This document shows, piece after piece, positions 30,978-37,857 of a stretch of 42,128 bases of DNA. Position 1 is the first letter of the stretch. Each line of letters opens with the position of its first letter. The notes under the pieces were generated by a model. It made no database searches, had not been told where the DNA came from, and was given only the letters and a program-made list of their open reading frames with translations. The DNA is taken from IMG/VR virus record IMGVR_UViG_3300026120_000003, positions 1 through 42,128 of that record; one strand, written 5' to 3'. Made by a program: the position numbers and the translations under genes. This DNA comes from a virus.

Positions 30978-33086
30978 ATGGCTACCATCAAGCTGACTAT
31001 TGACGGAAACGAGATCGAAATCGACGAGAACGATCCACGCGTACCGGCAATCAAAGAAAAGATCAAAGGCATGTCCCCGGAAGAGCGGTCCACGCTTAAC
31101 TTCCAACGTGTCGAAGCTCCGGCTCCCGCACCTAGCGCACAGGACAACCGGCGACGCGTCCTTGAGGACCGTATGGAGCGTCAACGCGCCAAGCCTAACC
31201 CTATCGCGGAAGGTGTCGGAAACTTCGGTCGAGGCGTCCAACGTATCGCGACCGGCGACGTGGCTCCACAAGAAATTGGAGACGCCTTAGAGACGTCAAT
31301 CCGATCTACCACTGCCCCTCTCGGCGGAGACTTCCTTGCGGCTGGCGGTGAGAATATTGCACGCTTCATCATGGGCGACGATATCAATCCCAACGCCCTG
31401 GCCGAACAACGCGGACGCCGTGAAGAGCTGGCCGCAAATGACCCTATCAACGCAGGCGCGTCAGAGATGCTTGGCTTCGGTGGCCTCTTTAAAGCGATCA
31501 CTGGCGTCGCTCCCGGACTTACTCGTGTAGGCCAAGGTTCAACCATCGCTAACCCTCAACGCGCGGTGAACGCTGGACGCTCCGCATTGGAAGGCGCAGT
31601 CACGACCGGCGTAGGTCGCAAGGCGCAAGGCGCTCCAGACGCCCAAGCCGCACAAGAGGCCGGTATCGCTGCCGTAGCCTCACCTCTCGCAGGCGGACTT
31701 CTGCGCGCCGTAACTCAAGGCGCTCAAGGCGTCCCTTCCGGCGTTCGCGCCGCACGTGACCAACTTGATACCTCAGCCGACGAAGCAGGCGTGCGCTCTC
31801 TCTTCCAGCGTCTCGAAATGGACCCGGAAGAGGGCCTGCAACGCCTGGCCGATGCTCGCTCCCGTGGCAACCCTACACCGGCTCTGCGCGACCTATTGAA
31901 CGACCGCGAAATCGACATGATTAAGGGTGTCACTGACAGCCGACGTGCCGCAGCCGACATCCTAGATGAAGGTGAGACAACCGCAGCACGCACCCGTTCC
32001 GACGAGATGCGAGAACGCATTGTCAGCGGTCAAGGCGGCGGACGTGTTCGCACACAGGCCGTAGAGCGTCTTGAGAGTAATGCAGGCGAACGTCTGACCA
32101 ACGCACTGCGCGCAGATCGTGGAGCCGGACGCGGCACCCTGGCCGATAGTCCTATCGACAAGCAGCCCTTCCAGGATTTGTTCATGGATGACGCAGGCGA
32201 GGCTCTTCGCACGTCTCTGTCCCCTAACTTGCGCCGACAACTGTCCGACGCGCTGGACGGCGACGCTGACCTCACCATTGACCTAGCAGAACAAGTTCGA
32301 CAGGCGCTATCTAAGCGCGGTGGATCGGGCGAAAACTTTCGATTTGTAGAGGCCTCACAGGCGGTACGTGACATCATCACAAACCAATCTGACGAATATG
32401 CGAGCGCCTTTGGCCGATACAAATCGGACTTTGACTTCATTGACGGTTTCAAACGCGGTCAGAACGTTGTTGGTAAAGACAGCGCAGAACTGACCGACGT
32501 GTTTGACACCTTGTCTCCACAAGAGCAAACGGGGGTGCGCGCTGGCGTCCGGGGTAAGCTCAGCTCAACGGCTGGTCGACGCCCTGGCTCCGCTGTGCGT
32601 GTCGCTGACGAACTTGCTGACAGTCGAGACATTAGAGAGATACTGGAGCTGACAGAGGGACCGCAAGAGGCCTCTAATCTTGTGGCACTTGGCGAGCAAG
32701 CTAGACGCTCTGCTAACAACGCCACGCGCTTGTCCCCGTCCACAACACTGCCACCCGCCCTACGCGACGCGTCCGAGCAACTTGCAGAGGCGGCAGCGGC
32801 AGTTGGTGGGCGCGGCTCCGGTATACTATTCGCCCGTCTGGCCGGTAACCTGGTCGGAAATATCCGTGGCCTTGGAGTTCCGCCCAACGCTGCCCGCGCA
32901 ATGGCTAATTTGCTGCTCGACCCTGCCCGCACGCAGGAAGTTTTAGAGCGCCTTAACGCTATGGGTATCGCAGAGGAACAGTTGACACAACTGACCCAAG
33001 GTATAGTCTCTACGATGCGCGGTCCTGCTACAGACAAGGCTCGCAGAGTTGGATTTGCGGAGCCCGAAGATGACGACGGAGAATAA
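30978..33086 (+). CDS. DNA-ejection protein, P22 gp16-like
   Basis: This 702-residue protein is Ala/Arg/Gln-rich and mostly helical. It begins MATIKLTIDGNEIEIDENDP, contains a central stretch rich in small residues (INAGASEMLGFGGLFKAITG), and ends in a basic helical region and acidic tail (EPEDDDGE). Position third in the block and length (P22 gp16: 609) suggest the large ejection protein; a muramidase motif is not evident. The start ATG is preceded by AGGAGG and then a CTTTAAAG palindrome that fills the spacer, the same layout as the plug C-half gene. Confidence 0.65.
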   Translation: MATIKLTIDGNEIEIDENDPRVPAIKEKIKGMSPEERSTLNFQRVEAPAPAPSAQDNRRRVLEDRMERQRAKPNPIAEGVGNFGRGVQRIATGDVAPQEIGDALETSIRSTTAPLGGDFLAAGGENIARFIMGDDINPNALAEQRGRREELAANDPINAGASEMLGFGGLFKAITGVAPGLTRVGQGSTIANPQRAVNAGRSALEGAVTTGVGRKAQGAPDAQAAQEAGIAAVASPLAGGLLRAVTQGAQGVPSGVRAARDQLDTSADEAGVRSLFQRLEMDPEEGLQRLADARSRGNPTPALRDLLNDREIDMIKGVTDSRRAAADILDEGETTAARTRSDEMRERIVSGQGGGRVRTQAVERLESNAGERLTNALRADRGAGRGTLADSPIDKQPFQDLFMDDAGEALRTSLSPNLRRQLSDALDGDADLTIDLAEQVRQALSKRGGSGENFRFVEASQAVRDIITNQSDEYASAFGRYKSDFDFIDGFKRGQNVVGKDSAELTDVFDTLSPQEQTGVRAGVRGKLSSTAGRRPGSAVRVADELADSRDIREILELTEGPQEASNLVALGEQARRSANNATRLSPSTTLPPALRDASEQLAEAAAAVGGRGSGILFARLAGNLVGNIRGLGVPPNAARAMANLLLDPARTQEVLERLNAMGIAEEQLTQLTQGIVSTMRGPATDKARRVGFAEPEDDDGE

Positions 33087-33363
33087 CGAAGTGAAACTAA
33101 GTTTGATCGAAACACATCTACAGAGTATCCTAACTGGCCTAATGCTTGCAGGGGTAATATGGCTTATGTCATCGGTGAACTCTTTGCAGCAATCGGTGTC
33201 CGTACTGGAAGTGGAAGTTAGGAGCACAAATGAGAAAGTAGCCCTTGGCACACAGAACCGCTTCGACAGCAATGACGCAGCCGCTCAGCTTGAAATCCGC
33301 GACCTTAAAATCGAACGTCTTGAAAACCGCGTCGAACGCCTTGAGCGTGACGACGAGAATTAG
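33070..33363 (+). CDS. Transmembrane plus coiled-coil protein, class-III-holin-like or virion-associated
   Basis: From ATG 33070 (GGAG seven bases upstream, overlapping the ejection gene by 17) the product has 97 residues; a GTG at 33091 with GGAG nine bases upstream is an alternative. One membrane helix (LTGLMLAGVIWLMSSV, about 22-37) is followed by a long charged coiled coil (LEIRDLKIERLENRVERLER). This resembles XhlA-type lysis proteins in parts though the order is reversed; it could also be an ejection accessory. A separate two-helix holin candidate lies in the lysis cassette. Confidence 0.6.
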   Translation: MTTENNEVKLSLIETHLQSILTGLMLAGVIWLMSSVNSLQQSVSVLEVEVRSTNEKVALGTQNRFDSNDAAAQLEIRDLKIERLENRVERLERDDEN

Positions 33364-33371
33364 GAGATTAC

Positions 33372-34562
33372 ATGTCAGTAGCTAAAACCAAAGAGCACTA
33401 TCAAGCGCTCTTACCCTTCACCGTAGACGAAAACCAAAAAGAGATTATCTCGCTGCTCATGGAGCACGGTAGCTCTCGCAAAGTCGCAGAGATAACCGGC
33501 AAGTACGCTACAAATGTACGCCGCATGGTACGCCGTGTAGAACAACGCGCTGCCAAAATGGGACACTCTCCCGAAGCCGACGCTCTCGGACTTGCTCCAG
33601 AAGGGTACATGGTCAAAGGTAAGTCGACTTACTACGACAAAGACGGAGCGGTCCGCGCCCAATGGGTGAAAACCAATATCGACGCCGAAAAGCAATACCA
33701 GATTATGAAGGATGTAGTCGATGAGCTGATGGAAGGTGTCAAGCCTCTCCCACCCATCGCGCCTCCCGTAACACAGCCCGAACAACACCTGCTCAATATC
33801 TACACCATGACCGATACCCACATTGGCATGCTGGCGTGGGGCAAGGAGACCGGGACCGATTGGGACTTGAATATCGCAGAACAGACGCTCACAGCCTGCT
33901 TCGCCGACATGGTCAAACGCTCTCCCGATGCTGACACCTGCGTTATCGCACAGCTTGGGGATTGGCTCCACTATGACAGTCTGGAAGCCATGACGCCCAC
34001 AAGCGGCCACGTGCTCGACGCTGATAGCCGCGCTGGTAAAATGGTTGCCGTGGCGTGCCGGGTGTTCGAAAGCCTCGTGGACATGGCTCTCGCGAAGCAC
34101 AATAAGGTTGTACTGCTCATCGCAGAGGGTAACCACGATCTATATGGCTCTCTATGGCTGCGCACCATGTTCGCGCGACTGTACCGGGATGAACCACGTG
34201 TCGAGATTATCCAGAACGAAAACCCCTACTACGCGTACCAGTTTGGACAGAACATGTTCGCCTGGCACCACGGCCACAAGAAAGGCCTGGACGCGTCCAC
34301 AGCGCTCTACATGGCTGCCACGTACCCTGAGATGTGGGGCTCGACCGAGCACCGCGTTATGTTCTTTGGTGACAAGCACCATAAGGCCGTCAAAGAGATG
34401 GCTGGTATGACACTCGAACAAATTGGCACGCTTGCTGCAAATGATGCTTATGCCGTCCGTGGCGGCTGGAAATCGCACCAACACACCGAAGCGATTACCT
34501 TCCACAAGGAATACGGGGAGGCGGGACGGATACGAACCACACCGACAATGGTCGGGCTTTAA
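33372..34562 (+). CDS. Metallophosphoesterase with N-terminal helix-turn-helix-like region
   Basis: This 396-residue protein has the calcineurin-like metal-site set: TDTHIGM (D148, H150), LGDWLHYD (G196-D197), EGNHD (252-256), WHHGH and GDKHH. The N-terminal 60 residues include SSRKVAEITGKYATNVRRMV, which reads as a helix-turn-helix. Such enzymes are common in phage genomes near late genes and are annotated as nuclease/phosphatase; the natural substrate is unknown. The ribosome-binding site is TAGGAG formed with the previous stop. It is followed by two nucleotide-hydrolase-like genes. Confidence 0.85.
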   Translation: MSVAKTKEHYQALLPFTVDENQKEIISLLMEHGSSRKVAEITGKYATNVRRMVRRVEQRAAKMGHSPEADALGLAPEGYMVKGKSTYYDKDGAVRAQWVKTNIDAEKQYQIMKDVVDELMEGVKPLPPIAPPVTQPEQHLLNIYTMTDTHIGMLAWGKETGTDWDLNIAEQTLTACFADMVKRSPDADTCVIAQLGDWLHYDSLEAMTPTSGHVLDADSRAGKMVAVACRVFESLVDMALAKHNKVVLLIAEGNHDLYGSLWLRTMFARLYRDEPRVEIIQNENPYYAYQFGQNMFAWHHGHKKGLDASTALYMAATYPEMWGSTEHRVMFFGDKHHKAVKEMAGMTLEQIGTLAANDAYAVRGGWKSHQHTEAITFHKEYGEAGRIRTTPTMVGL

Positions 34563-34574
34563 AGGAGAACAAAC

Positions 34575-35159
34575 ATGGGTGCCACCATCGAAAATCTATT
34601 CACACTGACTTACTCGGGGAAGAAGTTCTTTCCCGGTAATCCCGAAAAGAGCGTATTCTCAATGGTAGATATCGCTCACCATCTCGCTCAATGTAATCGC
34701 TATAGCGGCGCAGCTAACTTCCCTTTCTCAGTTGCACAGCACAGCGTCCTCATGGCGGAGAAGATGCTAGCCGCGACACAGAACCCCTTCCTCGCACTGG
34801 ACTGCCTGTTTCACGACGCGTCAGAGTATGTGCTGGGCGACATGGCCAAGCCGATTAAGCTCATGATGCCGGACTACAATAAGGTAGAGGCCCGCGTCGA
34901 CAAAGCGATCCGGGAATGGCTCTACAACAACGGCGTGTTCGTACCTCTCGAACAGACGCCCGAGTGCAAAGATTACGACAAGAGAATGTTCTTGACCGAA
35001 TGGCCGATCCTAAAAGGTCACGAAGATGCTGGCGCATGGTATCCAGACCATGAGCCTTTCACCGACGTCAAGATTGAAGAATGGGACTGGAAGACCGCGC
35101 GGCAACAGTTCTATGACGCTGCGAGAGAACTCGCACAACAGGCCGCGCACGGAAACTAG
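34575..35159 (+). CDS. HD-domain nucleotide phosphohydrolase
   Basis: This 194-residue protein shows SVAQHSVLMAE (H56), LFHDASEYVLGDM (H80, D81) and D89, an H...HD...D metal site of the YfbR-like HD superfamily, with a typical following helix AKPIKLMM. YfbR hydrolyses dNMPs; the related DatZ proteins of 2-aminoadenine phages hydrolyse dATP. Which nucleotide is used here cannot be read from sequence. The ATG has GGAG fused to the palindrome at 34557-34564. Its neighbour looks like a dATP/dGTP pyrophosphohydrolase, so the pair probably tunes the dNTP pool. Confidence 0.8.
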   Translation: MGATIENLFTLTYSGKKFFPGNPEKSVFSMVDIAHHLAQCNRYSGAANFPFSVAQHSVLMAEKMLAATQNPFLALDCLFHDASEYVLGDMAKPIKLMMPDYNKVEARVDKAIREWLYNNGVFVPLEQTPECKDYDKRMFLTEWPILKGHEDAGAWYPDHEPFTDVKIEEWDWKTARQQFYDAARELAQQAAHGN

Positions 35160-35170
35160 GAGAATAGACT

Positions 35171-36079
35171 ATGTCAATAACAGAACAAGCACAGCCCGGT
35201 GACGGGGAGGGAGGCGCGAAGAAACTCGACGCCAAGAAAGTACCTTTCTTTAAAGGGCTAATTGGATACTTCCCTCGCGCCCTCAAACAGGTCGCTTTGG
35301 TCAGCCGATACGGCGCACATAAGTATGACTGGAATGGTTGGGAGGCCGTCCCGAACGGTGAAGAGCGGTATATGGATGGGCTCGCCCGCCATATCAACGC
35401 TATCTCTGAGGAAGGTCAGTTCGATATCACGGACAGTAACCTACCTCACCTGGCACAAGTGGCGTGGAACGCGCTGGCCGTCCTGGAGCTTAAGATGCGC
35501 TCCGGTGAGATACCTCTGACCGCTATCGACTATGACGGTGAGGTTGTCGGACACGGTAACACCCTGAAAGAGGGCAATCCGTTCGTGGACGAGGCGAAGG
35601 TGGCTATGCCAGACTTCTACGACAGGGTCCGCGACATCGTGTATTGGGCGAACAAAGAGCGTCTGGAAAGCACCATTCAAGAGCTTGGTATGAGTACGAA
35701 GGCGGCTGACAGCGTGAACCATCCGGGGTACTGGATGATGAAATCTTACGCCGAAGAAAGAAAATTCCGGTCAAAATATCCCGAAGTCATCAACGCTATG
35801 CCGGAACGTCCCCTTGAAAGAGTGGATACGGAAAAAGGCAACCAGCTCATCGTGCCGCACCCGGACTTCTGCGAGGGTAATCGCATATACTGGCACAGCA
35901 AACAGCGCGCCCTGGAGATGCTAAAGACCTTGGGAGCGAACCCAAACGATCTCAGCAAGAGTAGCAACTTTAAAGGCACTTGGTTTGTCGGGCGTTGGGC
36001 GCAAAGGCTGTACCAGGAAAAGTATCCGGCCTACTACGACCGGCTTAGCGACGCGGTAAGACCTGCCCGCCGAAATTAG
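35171..36079 (+). CDS. dATP/dGTP pyrophosphohydrolase-like (DUF5664) N-terminal domain plus extra C-terminal domain
   Basis: Residues 17-100 contain KKVPFFKGLIGYFPRALKQV, GAHKYDWNGW, RYMDGLARHINAI and LPHLAQVAWNALAVLEL. This order (K-R/F-L, GA-KY-WNW, RY-DAL-RH, hLAH--WcalalLe) is that of DUF5664/dGTP-dATP pyrophosphohydrolase domains, all-alpha NTP pyrophosphatases that include MazZ-like proteins. The remaining 200 residues are unrecognised, with WMMKSYAEERKFRSKYPEV and a C-terminal helix. At 302 residues it is longer than stand-alone members. It is the last rightward gene; its final 35 bases overlap the opposing lipoprotein gene. Confidence 0.7.
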   Translation: MSITEQAQPGDGEGGAKKLDAKKVPFFKGLIGYFPRALKQVALVSRYGAHKYDWNGWEAVPNGEERYMDGLARHINAISEEGQFDITDSNLPHLAQVAWNALAVLELKMRSGEIPLTAIDYDGEVVGHGNTLKEGNPFVDEAKVAMPDFYDRVRDIVYWANKERLESTIQELGMSTKAADSVNHPGYWMMKSYAEERKFRSKYPEVINAMPERPLERVDTEKGNQLIVPHPDFCEGNRIYWHSKQRALEMLKTLGANPNDLSKSSNFKGTWFVGRWAQRLYQEKYPAYYDRLSDAVRPARRN

Positions 36080-36371
36080 GTTGGGCTACCGCAGAGTCGA
36101 TACCACAATCATCAACGTTGAAACCCGGAGGCGCTGCTTCTGGGTTTCTCTTTATGAAGACACAATTATGATCCAAAACTGAGTTCCGCTCTTCATCGGA
36201 CATCAAAGACCACGTATAGCGGCTCAATTTGATGACACTGTAGATTTGGGCTTCAGTTTCGCGCTCAGTGAGCGTTTCGGGCTCCAGGGTAGGATCGTAT
36301 ACCGGAGGTGCCGAATTCGCGCAGGCGGCCAGCACAATTGGGATAATTAGGGGTACAAACTTAAAATTCAT
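36045..36371 (-). CDS. Lipoprotein, 108 aa, from an internal start
   Basis: ATG 36369-36371 has AGGAG six bases upstream and encodes MNFKFVPLIIPIVLAACANS, a signal peptide with lipobox VLAAC, then an acidic mature part (PTLEPETLTERETEAQIYSV) with two further cysteines. It is in the same frame as the o-spanin start at 36491 with no stop between, so it may be made both as a separate protein and as the C-terminal part of a longer one. It ends tail to tail with the last rightward gene. Function unknown; the neighbours are lysis genes. Confidence 0.65.
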   Translation of the reverse strand: MNFKFVPLIIPIVLAACANSAPPVYDPTLEPETLTERETEAQIYSVIKLSRYTWSLMSDEERNSVLDHNCVFIKRNPEAAPPGFNVDDCGIDSAVAQPNFGGQVLPRR

Positions 36372-36491
36372 GGTAATCTCCTGATTTGGGGTCGTTTCAG
36401 TCACTTTCGGGCTTGAGGCGCATCCACTCGGGGATATGGTCAGTAGGCTCAGCGCGACGGCGGACGTCGTCAGCTTCCTTAACTTGTTCAT
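36045..36491 (-). CDS. Outer-membrane (Rz1-like) spanin start, in-frame fusion with the lipoprotein
   Basis: ATG 36489-36491 has AAGGAG six bases upstream, lies inside the i-spanin gene in another frame (the classical Rz/Rz1 arrangement) and encodes MNKLRKLTTSAVALSLLTIS with a lipobox-like cysteine at 24 (SPSGC), then SSPKVTETTPNQEIT. A normal Rz1 would end about there. Instead codon 37 is CAG, part of CAGGAG, and translation can run on into the 108-residue lipoprotein for 148 residues in total. The 40-residue first part has the expected o-spanin size and proline content. Whether the fused protein or two products are made is undecided. Confidence 0.6.
   Translation of the reverse strand: MNKLRKLTTSAVALSLLTISPSGCASSPKVTETTPNQEITMNFKFVPLIIPIVLAACANSAPPVYDPTLEPETLTERETEAQIYSVIKLSRYTWSLMSDEERNSVLDHNCVFIKRNPEAAPPGFNVDDCGIDSAVAQPNFGGQVLPRR
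36120..36153 (+). terminator. Rightward terminator hairpin inside the opposing lipoprotein gene
   Basis: GAAACCC (36120-36126) pairs with GGGTTTC (36142-36148); the stem can extend inward through a G-T pair and GAGG/CTTC to a five-base loop. TCTCTTTAT follows on the plus strand. It lies 41 bases past the last rightward stop and can end the virion transcript, although it is embedded in minus-strand coding sequence. Confidence 0.55.
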
Positions 36492-36696
36492 CTTGGCTCT
36501 CCTTGATTTCCAACTTCTGCTTTAAAGCATTCTTGTCATGCTCGTCCTGGACTTCCTCTTCCCGCTCGTCGGCAGCGTCGTCTCTAATCCAGAGGATAGA
36601 GCCAAAGAGGAAAGCGGCAGCGGCGATACCGCCCATGATAGAGCGTGCCGTCTTGCTGTTCCATAAGATATTCCAAAAGGCGATAATGCTAGACAT
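36397..36696 (-). CDS. Inner-membrane (Rz-like) spanin
   Basis: This 99-residue protein has an N-terminal membrane helix (SIMGGIAAAAFLFGSILWI, about 19-37) followed by a highly charged coiled coil (DEREEEVQDEHDKNALKQKL and onward), the i-spanin architecture. The o-spanin start lies within its 3' part in another frame. The ATG follows AAAGGA and overlaps the endolysin stop by eight bases. Spanins join inner and outer membranes after the wall is cut. The palindrome at 36520-36527 lies in the coiled-coil coding region. Confidence 0.75.
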   Translation of the reverse strand: MSSIIAFWNILWNSKTARSIMGGIAAAAFLFGSILWIRDDAADEREEEVQDEHDKNALKQKLEIKESQDEQVKEADDVRRRAEPTDHIPEWMRLKPESD

Positions 36697-37135
36697 CCTG
36701 AATTCCTTTCACGAAGGGTGAGCCTGGCCCACCGACCTGCGTCATAACTTGGCGGCGCAGCTTTGGGTTGAATGAGATATGAACGATACGGCGCGACGGC
36801 TCGTAGATGAGCTGGTCGAACGCGAGGAAACTATCTTCGATCAACAGCGCAGTCTCGTAGGGGGCGAACGTCTTAGACCAGAAGTCCGTCGCGTGTCCGA
36901 GAACATGGTCTGAGGTTGTGGTGCCGCCGACCGCTTCGTTGAGCGCAGTCGACCGATACCCGGATGTAATGAAGATCGGATCGTCTCCGAGTATGCGTCT
37001 CACCTGCTCCATCCCAAGCGCGTTGGCTTTGAGGTTTGCTAGGTGTGGCTTTGTGGGCTTGTTAGAGATGCCTAAACTGGCGGCAGTATCACTCTTCAGG
37101 AATTCGGCCAGCGCAAAGTGCTTTGTCAGTTGCAA
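36689..37135 (-). CDS. Endolysin: M15-type peptidase
   Basis: This 148-residue protein shows the M15 zinc-peptidase signature SDHVLGHATDF (H77, D84) and RIVHISF (H119), with ITSGYRS upstream as in the VanY-like M15_3 family. It cleaves peptide crosslinks in peptidoglycan. There is no signal peptide, so release depends on a holin. The start is TTG with GGAG seven bases upstream, within the holin gene (47-base overlap); no in-frame ATG precedes the conserved N-terminus. A weak start codon could delay lysis (inference). Confidence 0.85.
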   Translation of the reverse strand: MQLTKHFALAEFLKSDTAASLGISNKPTKPHLANLKANALGMEQVRRILGDDPIFITSGYRSTALNEAVGGTTTSDHVLGHATDFWSKTFAPYETALLIEDSFLAFDQLIYEPSRRIVHISFNPKLRRQVMTQVGGPGSPFVKGIQDV

Positions 37136-37346
37136 GTTCTTTCTCCGTCATCTTCCGACGTGCCAGATACTTCCGAATGAGGGCGACGGCCAGACCCGCG
37201 ATAACTGCAAAACCCGCCTCCAGACCAGTCGGAGGGGCCGGGAGTTCGGGCATGAACCATTGAACGGTGCCGAGCACAACTGCAACGACAGCCGCCCCCA
37301 ACGCTTGAGCGGTAATCTCTTTGTTGGGGGCGGTGTGGTTAGTCAT
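37089..37346 (-). CDS. Holin candidate with two membrane helices
   Basis: This 85-residue protein has two hydrophobic segments, ALGAAVVAVVLGTVQWFM (about 15-32) and EAGFAVIAGLAVALIRKYL (about 43-61), separated by a Pro-rich turn, and a charged C-terminus (ARRKMTEKELATDK). Size, topology and position directly upstream of the endolysin fit a class II holin. AGAGG lies six bases before the ATG. It could alternatively be a pinholin or antiholin. Confidence 0.75.
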   Translation of the reverse strand: MTNHTAPNKEITAQALGAAVVAVVLGTVQWFMPELPAPPTGLEAGFAVIAGLAVALIRKYLARRKMTEKELATDKALCAGRIPEE

Positions 37347-37368
37347 AGTCGGCCTCTCGCAATGGTCC

Positions 37369-37857
37369 CTAAGACAGCAACTTAGCTACCTTGTTCAGCT
37401 TGTCAAGAGCCTCTTCCATCGTATCGCAACGCAGGCTCACGGAAGCTCCAGGGAAGTCGAAGGTCACGCCATATGAACGCTGCCATCCGCCTACTAGGCC
37501 GCTTGGCGTGTTCTGCGCGCCCGACGCCTCGTCCGGCGCTCCCGCATCTGTTTCTGCTCCGTCAGACTTTGGAGCAGACTTTCGACGAGTTCGCTTCGGC
37601 TTCTCAGCTTCAGGCTCTTCCTCTTGCGGGGCATCATCTTTGTCTGCGCCGCGTGATGTTGTGAGCTTACGCTCTTGTTCGACGGTGTCGATTGTTTCAT
37701 CGGGGGTCTCCGTTGGAGCGTCATCTGCGGCTTTCTTCCGCGAGCCCCATCCACCTTTGGCTTTCGGCGCAGACTTGGTCTCCGCTTCCGGCTCTTCTGT
37801 TTCGTTTTCGGGTGCGGTTTTCTTAGCCCACCCGGACTTAGCTAGTTTCTTGACCAT
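37369..37857 (-). CDS. Possible internal product: helicase C-terminal tail, 162 aa
   Basis: ATG 37855-37857 in the helicase frame is preceded by CAGGAG with a six-base spacer, as good as any true start in this genome. It would yield a 162-residue protein starting MVKKLAKSGWAKK, with an acidic/basic disordered middle and a C-terminal fold. In most phage helicases of this type the conserved part ends near this point, so the tail may be a formerly separate gene whose upstream stop was lost (TAG to CAG). Both forms may be made. Confidence 0.45.
   Translation of the reverse strand: MVKKLAKSGWAKKTAPENETEEPEAETKSAPKAKGGWGSRKKAADDAPTETPDETIDTVEQERKLTTSRGADKDDAPQEEEPEAEKPKRTRRKSAPKSDGAETDAGAPDEASGAQNTPSGLVGGWQRSYGVTFDFPGASVSLRCDTMEEALDKLNKVAKLLS

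Noticed and set aside
33411-34136. A 241-codon minus-strand frame under the metallophosphoesterase
   Set aside because: The plus-strand protein has a full set of metal-binding motifs; the minus frame has none.
34575-36079. A complete 2-aminoadenine (Z) genome pathway
   Set aside because: No PurZ-like adenylosuccinate synthetase frame could be found, so only a partial resemblance is claimed.
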